Source: Desulfonatronum thiosulfatophilum
GTDB lineage: Bacteria > Desulfobacterota > Desulfovibrionia > Desulfovibrionales > Desulfonatronaceae
Length of the DNA stretch: 64,000 bases
Direction: 5' to 3'
NCBI RefSeq assembly: GCF_900104215.1
Contig: NZ_FMXO01000001.1
Coordinates: forward strand, 62,001 to 126,000
A program made the translations under genes and the position numbers. Positions 8,101-22,236 of this stretch are shown one piece after another. Numbering within the stretch: position 1 is the stretch's first letter; the number at the start of each line of letters is the position of its first letter. Under the pieces are notes generated by a model. That model saw only the letters and a list, made by a program, of their open reading frames with translations. It was not told the origin of the DNA and searched no databases.

Positions 8101-9113
8101 TCCGGCTCCCTCTCCCAATCGCCGGCTTCGCGTTCCGGCGAGGATTTTTTGTTGCGCTCGCGGCGATTCACGAAAAAGGAACTGCCGGAAATGCTTTTGG
8201 CCATTGATTTTACTTCGGCGCACATGCTGGCGACCTCGAGATGATGCTTGAACACGCCGAGCTGTAACTCCACCACCCCCAGGCTGATGCTCATCAGGGG
8301 AAATGACCGCAGGTTCCCCGTGCGATCCTCTACCATGATTTCCGCCTTTTCCAGGTCATGGGTGTCATAGAAGCTCCTGATGCCGTGATCGAACTCACGT
8401 ATTAACAGCCTGACCGCATCCAGCGTACAGTGTGATGGGGCGATGAAGACAAAATCGTCTCCTCCCACATGGCCGACCATCTGCCCCTTGCCGCAAATCT
8501 CTTCCACCACCGTGACAAGCTTATTGGCTGTGAACCGCAGAACCTGATCCCCGGCCGCAAAACCGTACTTGTCGTTGAACGCCTTGAAATTGTCGATGTC
8601 CACATAGACCACGCTCACTTCCTGACTACTCCTCAACGCATCGCGGATCGCCCTGAGGATGGTGTTGTTTCCAGGCAACTGGGTCAGAGGGTTTGCATCC
8701 AGGGCCAGTTGACGCAATCGCTCCAGTTCCAGAAGCACGTCGTGCAACCGAATGTGCGTCTGCACGCGAGCCAGGATTTCCGCCTCGTTGAAGGGCTTGG
8801 TGATATAGTCAACGGCTCCGGCGGAGAAGCCGCCGACAATATCTTCGGAGGAATTCTTGGCCGTGATGAAGACAATGGGCGTGGCCGCGAACCTGCCACT
8901 CTGCTTGATCCTGCGGCACAGTTCCAATCCGTCCATGCCGGGCATCATGACGTCCAGCAAAAAAATGTCCGGCGTTTCTTCCTCTATGATTTCCAAAACT
9001 TCGGCGCCGTTCTCGGCAACCAGGACCACGTAACCGGATTTGGAGAGAATAGTGTATAAAAGCTGCAGGTTGCTTGGCGAATCATCGGCAATCAAGACCG
9101 TCTTCATGCTCAT
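8076..9113 (-). CDS. Response regulator with GGDEF domain (variant GGDDF)
   Basis: A 345-residue protein with an N-terminal receiver domain (phosphoacceptor Asp in [14 protein letters not shown]) and a C-terminal diguanylate cyclase domain. The first metal site is present ([17 protein letters not shown]), but the signature reads GGDDF rather than GG(D/E)EF, and the RxxD product-inhibition site is absent, so activity is uncertain. It would link the upstream kinase to c-di-GMP. Its ATG overlaps the kinase stop (ATGA). The last residues (about 8076-8100) are encoded by a repeat fragment, so the C-terminus is probably shaped by an insertion. Confidence 0.87.
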   Translation of the reverse strand: MSMKTVLIADDSPSNLQLLYTILSKSGYVVLVAENGAEVLEIIEEETPDIFLLDVMMPGMDGLELCRRIKQSGRFAATPIVFITAKNSSEDIVGGFSAGAVDYITKPFNEAEILARVQTHIRLHDVLLELERLRQLALDANPLTQLPGNNTILRAIRDALRSSQEVSVVYVDIDNFKAFNDKYGFAAGDQVLRFTANKLVTVVEEICGKGQMVGHVGGDDFVFIAPSHCTLDAVRLLIREFDHGIRSFYDTHDLEKAEIMVEDRTGNLRSFPLMSISLGVVELQLGVFKHHLEVASMCAEVKSMAKSISGSSFFVNRRERNKKSSPEREAGDWEREPDPDKPDLR

Positions 9114-12100
9114 TGCTTTTCCTCTATTCGACTCAGAAATGCATGTGTCTTGCGCAAGGCGGACAAGTTCATGTTCTCGGCATGGCCGCGCAAGATCCGG
9201 GCATAAATCGCGGCATCCGATCGTCCCTCGCGATTGAAAAACGATTCCAGTTCCGCGCTGACTGACTCGATGCGGCGCACATTCCGGGATTTCAGGGCGC
9301 TTTGCAGGGCGGTCATGGACACCGCAATCTCTTCTCCAGCCTGATTCCTGACCGCCTCGACAAAGGCGTGCATGGCCTTTTCCTCGGGAACGAGATCCTG
9401 GCCGTCCTCCCTGAGCTGCTTCTCGGCATGCTCTGGAAACATGTCCGCGACCAGCGCTTCGGACCTCGCATGCAAAGCCTTGGCTCCGGCCCAGTCGCCC
9501 TGTCCCAGGACTGCTTCCATGTCCTCGGCCAAGGCGCGCACTTCCTCCAGACGCAGATTGGCCGCACTGCCTTTCAGGGTATGGGCGCACATCAGGGCTT
9601 TTTCCGCATCACGAACATCCACCGCGATTTTCAATTGATCCAACAGAGCCGGAGTATGTTTCCCGAAAATATCCATGGCCCTATTATGGATCGTGGAAGA
9701 CAAGTCTGGCGACGGGTCTGTTCGGGACCGCTCCGCCCCGGCGTCCTCCGGCGCTTTCGGCAACGAGGCGGAAAGATATTTTTCAAGAACACTGTACAGA
9801 TCATCGGTCTTGACCGGCTTGGCCAGATAGTCGTCCATCCCGGCGGCCAGGCACTTATCCTTGTCCGTGGCCATGGCGTGAGCGGTCATGGCTACGATGG
9901 GAGTCCGGCGGCTTCCGGACTCCAGGGATCGAATTCTTCTGGTCGCCTCAAACCCATCCAATTTCGGCATCTGGCAATCCATGAAAACAATATCGTACTG
10001 CTTGTCCCACACCGCCTGCACGGCCTTCAACCCATCTTCGGCCAGATCCACGGCAAGGCCGAATTCGCGCAACAGGCCGGATGCAACTTCCTGATTCACC
10101 GGATTGTCCTCCACCAGCAGCACCGTGCCGGACAGCCTGTGTTGTCCGTGGTCACGCTTGGCCTGGGCAGCCCTGGCTTCGACAATGCGGTGCCTCGTGA
10201 TCAGGGAAGCGCCTTCTGGCTGATCGTGGCCGGCCAACAGAACCAGAGTGTCGTAAAGATGCGATTGCAGAACCGGCTTGATCAGGTAGGCGGCAAAACC
10301 GATCTGTTCCATCCGTTTGGCGTCCCCTCGCTGGCCCATGGAGCTGAGCAGAATCAGTTTGGTTCCGGCCAGCTCCGGGTCGGCCTTGATCCGCCCTGCC
10401 AGATCCGCGCCGTCCATTCCCGGCATATGATAATCCAGGATGGCAATATGAAACGATCTTTCCTTCCGGATGCCCCGGCGCAGGAGTTCCAGGGCATTCT
10501 CGCCGGAAGTGGTGGTTGCGCAGGCAATTCCCCAGCCGGCAAGAAGCTCTTCGAGGATTTCCAGATTCACGGCGTTGTCGTCCACGACCAGAGCCCGCAG
10601 GGTATCCATGTTCACGTTGGTGGGGATTTCGTCGATTTCCTGTTCCGCCTGGGGCATATCCAGAGTCACCGTAAAGGTCGATCCCTGTCCCTGCCTGCTT
10701 TGGACCTGGATGGTTCCGTTCATCAATTCGACGATCTGCCGGGTGATGGACAGCCCTAGACCCGTTCCGCCGTACTTGCGCGTGGTGGACTGATCACCCT
10801 GGGTGAAGGATTCGAAGATCCGGCGGGTCATTTGGGAATCTATCCCGATACCGGTGTCCTCCACAGTGATCCGCAGCTGATAGCTCCCCGGACTCGATTC
10901 CATGCAATCCACTCCCAGATAGACGTGGCCTTGCGCGGTGAACTTGATGGCATTGCCCAGCAGATTGGTGAGCACCTGGCGGATCCGTCCCGGATCACCG
11001 ACATATTTGTCCGGGCAGGAAGGAGGATAACGAACAATGAACTCCAGGTTCTTCTCCTCGGCCCTGGCTGCCAGCAGATGGGCCATTTCTTCGATGATTA
11101 CGCGAAGATTGAAGGGAATGGATTCCAGTGAAAGCTTGCCGGCCTCGAGCTTGGAAAAGTCAAGAATGTCATTGATGATTCCCAGCAGGGCTTCCGCTGA
11201 TTTTTTAGCCGTCTGGGTAAAGTGGCGTTGCTGATCGGTCAGTTCGGTCCTGGAAAGCAGTTCGGTCATGCCCACCACGCCGTTCATGGGTGTCCGGATT
11301 TCATGGCTCATATTGGCCACGAATTCGCTCTTGGCCCTGTTGGCCGCCTCGGCCGCCTCCTTGGCCTGGAGCAGTTCCGTCTCAGCTTTCAAACGTTCAT
11401 TCATTTCCGCACGCAACTTGTCCACGGCGGCGTGCAGTTCGCTTGTCCGCTCCTTGACACGTCGGTCAAGGACGAGATGGGCATGCTTCAAGGCCCTTTG
11501 CGCCCTTTTCGCGGCCGTAATATTCCGGACAAGTATAATGAAAAAGCATTCATCGTTCACCCGTAATGTCGTTGTGACCAACTCGATGTCCATTTTTTTT
11601 CCATCATGTTTCTGGATCATCGCCTGAAAACGCATTTTTTGTTCCGGGCCATGGACGCCCCCGTCAAGGGAGCCTGAATTGGATTCAAACTCCTGAGCAC
11701 GAATCATTCGCATCATGGAGTGAATGTGGTCCCCCACTTCGTCCCCGAACAGTTCCGAGATGCTTTTCGTCGCGAATTCTGTTTCGGAAAGTCCCAGCAT
11801 CTCGCGGGCCGCGGGATTGAACTGCTGCAGATTGCCATGCAGATCGTAGACGACCATGCCGTTGGCCATGTTCATGTAGATGGCGTTGAAAAAAATCAGG
11901 TTCTCCTGGATTTCCCGGGTGGCTTTTCGAATCCGCCCGCGCAGCCCGGAAATCATCTCCTCGAGCTGGCGGGCCATATGCTGCATGGTCATGGCCAGAT
12001 CTCCGATCTCATCTTTGGACCGGATATGCAGCGGCGCGTCGAAATCATGATCCGCCACTCGTTTGGCATACTCCGTGAGCTGTGTCAGAGGGTAAGAAAT

Positions 12101-12676
12101 GCGGATCATCATCACATAGGCCACACTGATGCCCACGAGAAAAAAAAGGATGAATATGCCGTGCTGCAAGAGCACTTCCCTCCAGATGAAGGCGGTGATG
12201 CTGTCCAGGTCCATGCCCACATGCACGTCGCCGGCAAGACCTCCCAGAATGGGATGGGAAATGTCCAGCACCCTGCCCATGGACGACAGGGACACCTTCT
12301 GGACGATGACGTCGTGGTGCAGCGTCCCGTCCGTGAAGGAGGATTCGTACAGTCCCAGCAACTCCTCGGGAACCCTGGGCGTGAAGGTATGGGAGACCAC
12401 GTCGCCGGAGCGGTCATAAACAAAAACGTAGGCCACGTTCTTGATTTCCAGGTACTGGTCGATCACCCCCTGCAGGGTGGCCGCATCGCGGCCCAGCAGC
12501 AATTCGGTGCTGGAATTGGCGATGCTCCGGGCGATGGCCACGGCCTTGCTTTCGTTTTCGAGCATCAATTGCCGGTACAGAGTCCAACCGGAATAGAAGG
12601 ACGAACCCGTGGCCATGGCGCCGAAGACGAGCACCATGGCCAGCAATGCCTTGCGGAACAGTTTCGAAGATTTCAT
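9110..12676 (-). CDS. Hybrid sensor histidine kinase (HAMP-PAS-HisKA-HATPase-REC-REC-HPt)
   Basis: A 1188-residue membrane kinase. TM1 is about residues 8-30, a periplasmic domain spans about 30-170, and TM2 is about 172-195. A HAMP linker, a PAS domain ([18 protein letters not shown]) and a coiled coil follow. The phosphoacceptor is H458 in [13 protein letters not shown], followed by an ATPase domain, two receiver domains (Asp in [12 protein letters not shown] and in [12 protein letters not shown]) and a C-terminal HPt domain ([11 protein letters not shown]). It overlaps both the upstream binding-protein gene and the downstream GGDEF gene by four bases, giving a coupled three-gene signalling operon. 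Confidence 0.93.
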   Translation of the reverse strand: MKSSKLFRKALLAMVLVFGAMATGSSFYSGWTLYRQLMLENESKAVAIARSIANSSTELLLGRDAATLQGVIDQYLEIKNVAYVFVYDRSGDVVSHTFTPRVPEELLGLYESSFTDGTLHHDVIVQKVSLSSMGRVLDISHPILGGLAGDVHVGMDLDSITAFIWREVLLQHGIFILFFLVGISVAYVMMIRISYPLTQLTEYAKRVADHDFDAPLHIRSKDEIGDLAMTMQHMARQLEEMISGLRGRIRKATREIQENLIFFNAIYMNMANGMVVYDLHGNLQQFNPAAREMLGLSETEFATKSISELFGDEVGDHIHSMMRMIRAQEFESNSGSLDGGVHGPEQKMRFQAMIQKHDGKKMDIELVTTTLRVNDECFFIILVRNITAAKRAQRALKHAHLVLDRRVKERTSELHAAVDKLRAEMNERLKAETELLQAKEAAEAANRAKSEFVANMSHEIRTPMNGVVGMTELLSRTELTDQQRHFTQTAKKSAEALLGIINDILDFSKLEAGKLSLESIPFNLRVIIEEMAHLLAARAEEKNLEFIVRYPPSCPDKYVGDPGRIRQVLTNLLGNAIKFTAQGHVYLGVDCMESSPGSYQLRITVEDTGIGIDSQMTRRIFESFTQGDQSTTRKYGGTGLGLSITRQIVELMNGTIQVQSRQGQGSTFTVTLDMPQAEQEIDEIPTNVNMDTLRALVVDDNAVNLEILEELLAGWGIACATTTSGENALELLRRGIRKERSFHIAILDYHMPGMDGADLAGRIKADPELAGTKLILLSSMGQRGDAKRMEQIGFAAYLIKPVLQSHLYDTLVLLAGHDQPEGASLITRHRIVEARAAQAKRDHGQHRLSGTVLLVEDNPVNQEVASGLLREFGLAVDLAEDGLKAVQAVWDKQYDIVFMDCQMPKLDGFEATRRIRSLESGSRRTPIVAMTAHAMATDKDKCLAAGMDDYLAKPVKTDDLYSVLEKYLSASLPKAPEDAGAERSRTDPSPDLSSTIHNRAMDIFGKHTPALLDQLKIAVDVRDAEKALMCAHTLKGSAANLRLEEVRALAEDMEAVLGQGDWAGAKALHARSEALVADMFPEHAEKQLREDGQDLVPEEKAMHAFVEAVRNQAGEEIAVSMTALQSALKSRNVRRIESVSAELESFFNREGRSDAAIYARILRGHAENMNLSALRKTHAFLSRIEEKQ

Positions 12677-13923
12677 GGGCGCTCCTGCTGACTCAACTCG
12701 TTCCAATCCGTCAAGGGCACGAACCGCCCATCCCGGACAGTTGCATAATAGACAGTGTCCATCCCGTGGCGATGACCGGGACCAAGAACAATCGGCGTGC
12801 CGATGCCCAGATGGATGAGCAGCGCGTAATTCGCATCCGCCGGCGATTTTTCAAACAGCCGATCAAGAGGAATTTTTCGCACCATGTCCGTGAATACTTT
12901 TGCGTTCAGCATCCCTTCAAAACCGGCGAAACTGTATCGGCGCGGCGTATACGGATCAGGCATGAGCTGCACAGGCGGCTCGCATGAACAATTGTCCATG
13001 ATCCAACGATACTCCATGACGCCCCACATGGAGTAATCCTCATAACTGGGCACCACCTGGGAATTGACCAGATTGTGCGTGTAACTGCCGCCGGTCAATT
13101 GTTCCTGTTCCAGCAGCAGGTCGAGCATGCTCTCGCTGCTCACAAAGGACACATTGGTTACCGGAACGTCCCAGCCCTGGTCGCGGGCGTCACGGATGAA
13201 CGCGGCCGCCGCGCCGTAGGTGGCGATGCTGATCACCACTTCCGGATTCGCCTTGCGCAGGATGTCGACCTGCTCCTCCATGCTTTGCTCAAACTGGAAC
13301 CCGCGTCGAAACGTGGCTTCCTCGACAATGTTCAGTGAATGCCGCTGCAGGACGTTGCGCAGGCCGTCCCAACCGCTGCGGCCGTAGGAGTCGGCCTGAT
13401 ACAGGATGGCAAATCGCGTCTTGCCCAGCTTGATGAATTCCAGAACCAGAGCCTCCACCTCCTGACTGTAGGAAGCCCGAAGATTGTAGACGAACTGTTC
13501 ATAGGGCGGCCGGCGCTGCGGTTCGGCTCCGGTGACCGGAAAAAAGAGAGGAATATTCCGTGACTCATACACTTTGAGCAGCGGGAGGATGCGACTCACT
13601 GTCGGGGTGCCGACAAAACTGAACAGAACATCCACCTGATCCCGCTCCACCAGTCTAAGCGTATTTTCCAGGGTAATCGCCGGGTCATAGGCATCGTCAT
13701 AAGCCAAAAACACCACGGGGCGTCCGTTGATTCCCCCCTGGCTGTTGACATGCTCGAAATAGGCCATGGCCCCCCGGTACACTTCAATGCCCAGCGCCCG
13801 GATCGGACCGCTGAACGCGCCGGACATGCCCACCCGGATCGGTTCTCCTCCCAGGCTCTGGACCGGCATAACCAGCAACAGGAAGCACAATCCCCAAAGG
13901 CCAAATCTGCATGCAACGGTCAT
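12673..13923 (-). CDS. Periplasmic ligand-binding protein, branched-chain amino acid (LivJ) type
   Basis: A 416-residue exported protein with signal peptide [15 protein letters not shown]. The mature start [16 protein letters not shown] and the segment [15 protein letters not shown] are typical of type I periplasmic binding proteins of the Leu/Ile/Val family. No permease or ATPase gene of an ABC transporter is nearby; the next gene is a hybrid kinase that starts inside its stop codon. I infer that it presents a ligand to the kinase instead of feeding a transporter. GGGAGAC before the ATG supports the start. Confidence 0.88.
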   Translation of the reverse strand: MTVACRFGLWGLCFLLLVMPVQSLGGEPIRVGMSGAFSGPIRALGIEVYRGAMAYFEHVNSQGGINGRPVVFLAYDDAYDPAITLENTLRLVERDQVDVLFSFVGTPTVSRILPLLKVYESRNIPLFFPVTGAEPQRRPPYEQFVYNLRASYSQEVEALVLEFIKLGKTRFAILYQADSYGRSGWDGLRNVLQRHSLNIVEEATFRRGFQFEQSMEEQVDILRKANPEVVISIATYGAAAAFIRDARDQGWDVPVTNVSFVSSESMLDLLLEQEQLTGGSYTHNLVNSQVVPSYEDYSMWGVMEYRWIMDNCSCEPPVQLMPDPYTPRRYSFAGFEGMLNAKVFTDMVRKIPLDRLFEKSPADANYALLIHLGIGTPIVLGPGHRHGMDTVYYATVRDGRFVPLTDWNELSQQERP

Positions 13924-14187
13924 CCCCGTCTCCCTTTGAATTGTTCATCGCTCCGCGTCTCTGGCTCCGGCACAGCAACGCGATCTGACACGATTCAGAC
14001 TTCAGCTTATTTCCGGTGCAACACGACCTCCAGCACAATCACAACGCCGCCTCTGAACCTTGTCCGTCCAGACACGGACTCGACGTACGGAAAAAATCCG
14101 GGCAAAATGCGATTACTTGCTGAGCATATGATCCTGAATATCCAACGAAACGTAACGACTTGCCTCTTTGATGACAAAACTCGGAAT
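13924..14187. other. Upstream region of the kinase operon
   Basis: This gap holds the leftward promoter of the binding protein/kinase operon. I find no clear promoter box, RNA gene or ORF. It ends at palindromic repeat copy B. Confidence 0.4.
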
Positions 14188-14357
14188 GTTCCGGCTTGTC
14201 TCGATTTTTGGCATCGCTTGTCTGACTGAGCCAGGATTCGTTCATCGAACCATTGCCAAACGCCTGAAGCGCCAATTGATGTTCATTCGAGCAATGGTTC
14301 GATGTTACGAAGCCGGCGAAGGAGTTGCGAGGCCGAAAAATCGAGACAAGCCGGAAC
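14188..14357 (-). repeat. Palindromic repeat element, copy B (170 bp)
   Basis: The terminal arms start GTTCCGGCTTGTCTCG and are perfectly complementary for 22 bases. The inner stem is CATCGAACCATTGC / GCAATGGTTCGATG. The conserved arms are in the opposite orientation to copies A and D. The outermost pair is GTTCC/GGAAC here and GGTCC/GGACC in copy A, so both ends changed together. It lies in the divergent region upstream of gph. Confidence 0.9.
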
Positions 14358-14408
14358 GCTGCTGAGACAACGAAACATGGACTCACAAAAACCTCTAAAG
14401 GAACAGAG

Positions 14409-15083
14409 ATGGTCCCTCGCAACTCCCACCACGGCGTGATTTTCGACCTGGACGGCACATTGCTGAACACCCTTGAAGACCTGGCCGACTCCATGAACAC
14501 TGTGCTGACCCGCGGCAACCTCCCCGCGCACCCGGTCTCCGCCTATCGCCGGTTCGTCGGGGACGGCGTGACCATGCTGGTGACGCGGGCCCTGCCTGAA
14601 GAACTTCGCGAGGAGTCGCATATTGCCCGGTTCGTGCGGGACATGCGAGCGGAATACGCGCGGCGTTGGGCCGATAAAACCAAGCCATACGCCGGGGTTT
14701 CGGAACTGATCCGCGAACTGGAGGCTCGGGACATTCCCATGACGATCCTCACCAACAAGCCGGAAGACGCCGCTTTGGCCATGGTGGCGCATTTTTTTCC
14801 CTCCACGAACTTTCGAACGGTCATGGGCGCGAAACCGGAAAGGCCGCGCAAACCGGACCCGACGGCAGCCCTGGAAATTGCCGCACACCTCGAGCTTGCC
14901 ACGGACCGGATCCTTTTTCTCGGCGACTCGGATGCGGACATGCTGACGGCCCGCTCCGCCAAGATGACCGCTTTGGGAGCCGGCTGGGGCTTTCGAGGCC
15001 GGGAGGAGCTGCTTCGGTGCGGAGCGCAAAAGGTTCTGGAGAGTCCGCTGGAGATGCTGGACTGGCTGGGCGCGCAGCCCTGA
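14409..15083 (+). CDS. gph: Phosphoglycolate phosphatase-like HAD hydrolase
   Basis: A 224-residue HAD-superfamily phosphatase with motif I FDLDGTLLNT, motif II ILTNKP, a motif III lysine in KPERPRKPDP, and motif IV FLGDSDADM. Length and cap arrangement fit the Gph/PGP group, which removes phosphate from 2-phosphoglycolate formed during DNA repair; other small phosphate esters are possible. I chose the ATG at 14409, which has AAAGGAAC upstream. The open frame continues back into repeat copy B, but that part is repeat sequence and not part of the protein. Confidence 0.83.
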   Translation: MVPRNSHHGVIFDLDGTLLNTLEDLADSMNTVLTRGNLPAHPVSAYRRFVGDGVTMLVTRALPEELREESHIARFVRDMRAEYARRWADKTKPYAGVSELIRELEARDIPMTILTNKPEDAALAMVAHFFPSTNFRTVMGAKPERPRKPDPTAALEIAAHLELATDRILFLGDSDADMLTARSAKMTALGAGWGFRGREELLRCGAQKVLESPLEMLDWLGAQP

Positions 15084-15093
15084 AGCCCGGCAT

Positions 15094-16812
15094 TTACTCT
15101 TTCGCCCTTCTATCCCCGCCCTTGCGTCGGCACTGGGCCTTCTCCATCTCCTCCTGCTGCAATGCCCTGCGCAGCACCTTGCCGACGAGGGTCTTGGGCA
15201 ACTCCGTTCGGAATTCCACCCGCCTGGGAACCTTGTACTTGGCCAGCTTCTGGGAACAGAATTCAATTATTTCTGATTGTTCAATAGATTCCCCGTCCTT
15301 TGGTACAATATAAGCCTTGACGATTTCGCCCCGGGTCGGATGCGGAATACCGACAGCCACGGCCTCCTTGACCTTGGGATGTTGGTAAAGAACCTCGTCC
15401 ACGTCTCGGGGATAGATGTTGTACCCGCCGGAAATGATCAGATCCTTTTTGCGGTCTACGATAAAAAAGAAGCCGTCCTCGTCCATGGTGGCGATGTCGC
15501 CCGTGTACAGCCAGGTGTTACGCACCGTGCAGGCGGTCTCATCCGGACAATTCCAGTAGCCGAGCATCACCTGCGGCCCGCGAACCACCAGTTCACCCAT
15601 TTTGCCCGGCGGAACCGGCACGGCGCCGCCCTCCATGTCCACGATGGCCGCATCGGTACCCGGCGAAGGAATGCCGATGGAGCCCGGCTTGCGCTGGCCG
15701 TCCAGGGGATTGAGATGGGTCACGGGAGCGGCTTCCGTCAGGCCGTAGCCTTCGATGATCTCCGCACCGGTAATGCTTTCGAATTTGTTCATCACCTCCA
15801 CGGGCAGAGGCGCGGAACCTGAGATGCAATAGTCGATGGAGGACAACTTGTACTGGGCCAGTTTCTTGTGCTGGATCATGGCCACGAAAATGGCCGGTAC
15901 GGCGGGAAAGATGGTGGGCTTGTACTTCTGAATCGCCTTCAGCAGATCGTCCACCACAAGCCGGGGAAAAGGAATGATGGTGGCGGCCAGGGCCACGGAA
16001 AGATTCATGCACACGGTCAGGCCGAAGATGTGAAAGAACGGCAAAACCGCGAGCAGAGTATGCTGCTGGGTTTTCAATTTGGGCAGCATGGCCAGGCACT
16101 GCTGGACATCGGCGGTCAGGTTGTAGTGGGAGAGCATCACGCCCTTGGGCACGCCGGTGGTGCCGCCGGTATACTGAAGCATGGCCACATCATGGTGTGG
16201 ATCGGAATATACATGGGAGTAGGTTTCCCGCCCCTGAACGATCTGTTTCCATTTGACGACGTTTTCATCGCCGTAGGGCACGTCCGTGCCGGTTCGCTGC
16301 TTCCAGGCCTTGACCTTGTAGAGCTGGCGTAAAGGAAACCCCAAGGCGTCGGCAATGCTGGTGACGACAATCTTGCGTAGTTGCACTTTTCTGCGCAGCC
16401 CTTCGATCTTCGACCAGAGCAAATCCAGGGTGACCATGAATTCGGCTCCGCTGTCCGCAAGCTGATCGTACAGCTCCTTTTCCATGTACAGCGGATTCAT
16501 CATCACCAGCACTCCCCCGGCCTTGAGTACGGCGTAATAGGTGATCAAGGTCTGGGGTAGATTGGGCAGCAGGACCGCCACCCGCGCCCCGGGACGCAGT
16601 CCCATCGCACGCAGGTTCGCGGCCATGACTCCGGCCAGTCGATCAAACTCGCCGTAGGTCATGGACCAGTTCTGAAAAACCACGGCCTTGCGGTTCGGAT
16701 CTTTCTGCGCCGCCTGACGCAACAATTCCGGAATCGCCATGACCGGCGGCTCGTAATTGGCTGAAGCCTGGGAATCGTAATATTTGGTCCAGGGACGTGA
16801 TACCTCGTTCAT
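15094..16812 (-). CDS. fadD: Long-chain fatty acid-CoA ligase
   Basis: A 572-residue AMP-forming acyl-CoA synthetase. The AMP-binding signature YTGGTTGVPKGVML, the motif GYGLTEAAPVTH, the Asp/Arg motif YTGDIATMDEDGFFFIVDR and the C-terminal catalytic lysine in LPKTLVGKVLRR are all present. It activates fatty acids with ATP and CoA for degradation or lipid remodelling. The start at 16812 has AGGA six bases upstream; an in-frame TTG at 16818 is less likely. It converges on gph with a gap of only ten bases. Confidence 0.9.
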   Translation of the reverse strand: MNEVSRPWTKYYDSQASANYEPPVMAIPELLRQAAQKDPNRKAVVFQNWSMTYGEFDRLAGVMAANLRAMGLRPGARVAVLLPNLPQTLITYYAVLKAGGVLVMMNPLYMEKELYDQLADSGAEFMVTLDLLWSKIEGLRRKVQLRKIVVTSIADALGFPLRQLYKVKAWKQRTGTDVPYGDENVVKWKQIVQGRETYSHVYSDPHHDVAMLQYTGGTTGVPKGVMLSHYNLTADVQQCLAMLPKLKTQQHTLLAVLPFFHIFGLTVCMNLSVALAATIIPFPRLVVDDLLKAIQKYKPTIFPAVPAIFVAMIQHKKLAQYKLSSIDYCISGSAPLPVEVMNKFESITGAEIIEGYGLTEAAPVTHLNPLDGQRKPGSIGIPSPGTDAAIVDMEGGAVPVPPGKMGELVVRGPQVMLGYWNCPDETACTVRNTWLYTGDIATMDEDGFFFIVDRKKDLIISGGYNIYPRDVDEVLYQHPKVKEAVAVGIPHPTRGEIVKAYIVPKDGESIEQSEIIEFCSQKLAKYKVPRRVEFRTELPKTLVGKVLRRALQQEEMEKAQCRRKGGDRRAKE

Positions 16813-17554
16813 GATCAATCCTCATGTCAATTGGTTGTCCGCCGCACACCCGTTGTCGGAGCCGGAGGCAGCGCAGTGAGAGGTTCGTTTTTCTGGTATG
16901 AGTTGCCTTTTATCAGTACGGGATAAATTGTGTAGCCCTCGTAAGGATGTGTCGAACAGTTACTACAATCAGATTTATCTTGCGGACAAAAGGCTCCGGG
17001 GCCGGCTTTCGCCGAAGGCATTTGCGTAGAATTCTGCGAAAGAGAGGAACACTTTTCTCTTTACACAAGATGCATGTTCAAAATTCTGCAGGTTGCGCTT
17101 CCCCAGCGGCAAGAATGCCGCCATGATCACACCACTGAAAAAACACAGTTTGTTCCAACAGGCGACTAAAACAAAAACAGGTTCACTTCAACCTGTTTTT
17201 TCGAAACTCAACCATGAAATTACTGGGCCTTCTTCCGTGATGCCTGAATGAAGGAAACGGGTAATGTCTCATGATCTTCCTGATCCTGTTTCGGTAAAGG
17301 ACATCGTTCATGAAAAAGGGCAAGTTGCTGTGTCAATGTCCGATTAACATTTATTCTGAAGCATGAACCTTCGGTTGTGACCGATTTGCGATGATTTGCC
17401 TTTGCCATCAGTCTCGAGTAAACGTTTCCAGTTCGGTTTGTCGCCGCAACACCGCACGTGAAGCCGAACGAGCAACGCATTGCACGGCACTTCCGCCTTT
17501 ACCGGGACATTCAATCCATCATCCACACCCGCAACCCATCCGAGACATTTCAAC
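16813..17554. other. Long intergenic region between fadD and carB
   Basis: About 740 bases without a convincing gene. It contains one hairpin terminator (17174-17201). A minus-strand frame at 16827-17021 (64 codons, three cysteines in AFCPQDKSDCSNC) has no ribosome binding site and is only a weak candidate. The divergent promoters of fadD and carB should be here. I recognise no riboswitch or pyrimidine attenuator. Confidence 0.4.
17174..17201. terminator. Bidirectional hairpin terminator
   Basis: AACAGGTT and AACCTGTT form an 8-bp stem around CACTTC, flanked by an A tract on one side and a T tract on the other. It could work in both directions. No gene clearly ends at it, which hints at an unrecognised short transcript in this gap. 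Confidence 0.6.
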
Positions 17555-20791
<3,237 letters not shown>

Positions 20792-20825
20792 GCACGGTTC
20801 GTTTTACTCATCCAAAAGGCATTTT

Positions 20826-22223
20826 ATGAAACGAGAATATTGCGGACTTGTCGGCATTTCCGGTCATCCGGAAGCAGCCAGGATGGCCTATTTCGGCCTG
20901 TACGCGCTGCAGCACCGCGGTCAGGAAAGCGCGGGCATCGTGACTTGGGACGGAGCCAACCTCCGGGAACAACGGGGCATGGGACTGGTGGCCGACGTGT
21001 TCAACGAACGTCACCTGGGCAAGGAGCTCAAGGGCGACACGGCCATCGGCCACATTCGCTACTCCACCACCGGAGCCTCCCTGCTGCGCAACGCCCAGCC
21101 GTTCATGGTCCGTTTCGGGGACTTCCGGATAGCCATCGGCCACAACGGCAACCTGGTCAACGCTCAGGCTCTGCGCCGGGAACTGGAGGAGCAGGGGTCC
21201 ATTTTCCAGACGACAATGGACAGCGAAGTCATCGTCCACCTGATCGCCCGGAACCTGAACGGCAAAGGCCTGGAAGAAGCAGTCGCCCTGGCCTGTTCCC
21301 GGATCAAAGGCGCCTTTTCGTTGATCATCCTGGCCAACAACAAGCTCATCGCCCTGCGCGATCCCCTGGGCTTTCGCCCCCTGTCCTTGGGCCGGATGGG
21401 CGACAGCTACGTCATTGCTTCCGAAACCTGCGCTTTTGACCTGCTTGAGGCCGAGCATCTGCGCTGCATCGATCCGGGGGAAATGGTCATCATCGAGGAC
21501 CGCTGCCTGACTTCCAGGCGTTTTGCCGAACCCGCGCCGACCAAATCCTGCATTTTCGAGCTGGTCTACTTTGCACGGCCGGATTCCTTGGTCTTCGGCA
21601 CGGAAGTCTATTCCGCACGCAAACAGATGGGCGAATTGCTGGCCCAGGAAGCCCCCGTGGACGGCGACTATATCATGCCCTTTCCGGATTCCGGAATGTA
21701 CGCCGCCGTGGGCTATGCCCAGGCTTCCGGGTTGCCCTTTGAACTGGCCATGATCCGCAACCACTACATCGGCCGGACCTTTATCCAGCCTTCCCAGGAC
21801 ATGCGCGATTTTGGGGTGCGGGTCAAACTCAATCCCGTCAGATCGTTGATCAAGAACAAGCGCCTCGTGATCATCGAGGATTCCATTGTTCGGGGCACAA
21901 CCATCCGCACCCGGGTCAAGAAGCTGCGTGAGCTGGGTGCCCGGGAAATTCACATGCGCGTCAGCTGTCCGCCCATCCGTCATCCCTGTTATTACGGCAT
22001 CGATTTTTCCTCCAAGGGCGAACTGATTGCCGCGAACCATCCGGTGGGGGATATTGCCCGTTACATCGGCCTGGACAGCCTGCACTATCTGAGCATCGAT
22101 GGCCTACTGCAGGCCACCGGCCGAGATGTCGGATATTGCCTGGCCTGTTTTGACGGGAATTATCCGGTTGCCGTGGACGGTTCCTGCTCCAAGATGTGTC
22201 TGGAAGACAAATGTTGCGGCTAG
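20826..22223 (+). CDS. purF: Amidophosphoribosyltransferase
   Basis: A 465-residue enzyme of the first step of purine synthesis (PRPP plus glutamine to phosphoribosylamine). The N-terminal nucleophile is C6 after a five-residue propeptide (MKREY-CGLVG). The PRPP loop is VIIEDSIVRGTT. Cysteines in KSCIFELVYFARPD, HPCYYGID and YCLACFDG correspond to the 4Fe-4S ligands of the Bacillus-type enzyme, so it is probably the iron-sulfur, propeptide-processed form and oxygen sensitive. It lies 34 bases after carB and 13 before kdsD, so the three are probably cotranscribed. Confidence 0.95.
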   Translation: MKREYCGLVGISGHPEAARMAYFGLYALQHRGQESAGIVTWDGANLREQRGMGLVADVFNERHLGKELKGDTAIGHIRYSTTGASLLRNAQPFMVRFGDFRIAIGHNGNLVNAQALRRELEEQGSIFQTTMDSEVIVHLIARNLNGKGLEEAVALACSRIKGAFSLIILANNKLIALRDPLGFRPLSLGRMGDSYVIASETCAFDLLEAEHLRCIDPGEMVIIEDRCLTSRRFAEPAPTKSCIFELVYFARPDSLVFGTEVYSARKQMGELLAQEAPVDGDYIMPFPDSGMYAAVGYAQASGLPFELAMIRNHYIGRTFIQPSQDMRDFGVRVKLNPVRSLIKNKRLVIIEDSIVRGTTIRTRVKKLRELGAREIHMRVSCPPIRHPCYYGIDFSSKGELIAANHPVGDIARYIGLDSLHYLSIDGLLQATGRDVGYCLACFDGNYPVAVDGSCSKMCLEDKCCG

Positions 22224-22236
22224 TCCGTAGGTGCCG

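Noticed and set aside
14325-14408. Upstream start for gph
   Set aside because: The extra residues are encoded by repeat copy B and a ribosome binding site lies before 14409.
16827-17021. 64-codon Cys-containing frame upstream of fadD
   Set aside because: No ribosome binding site and no recognisable family; kept only as a remark on the intergenic region.
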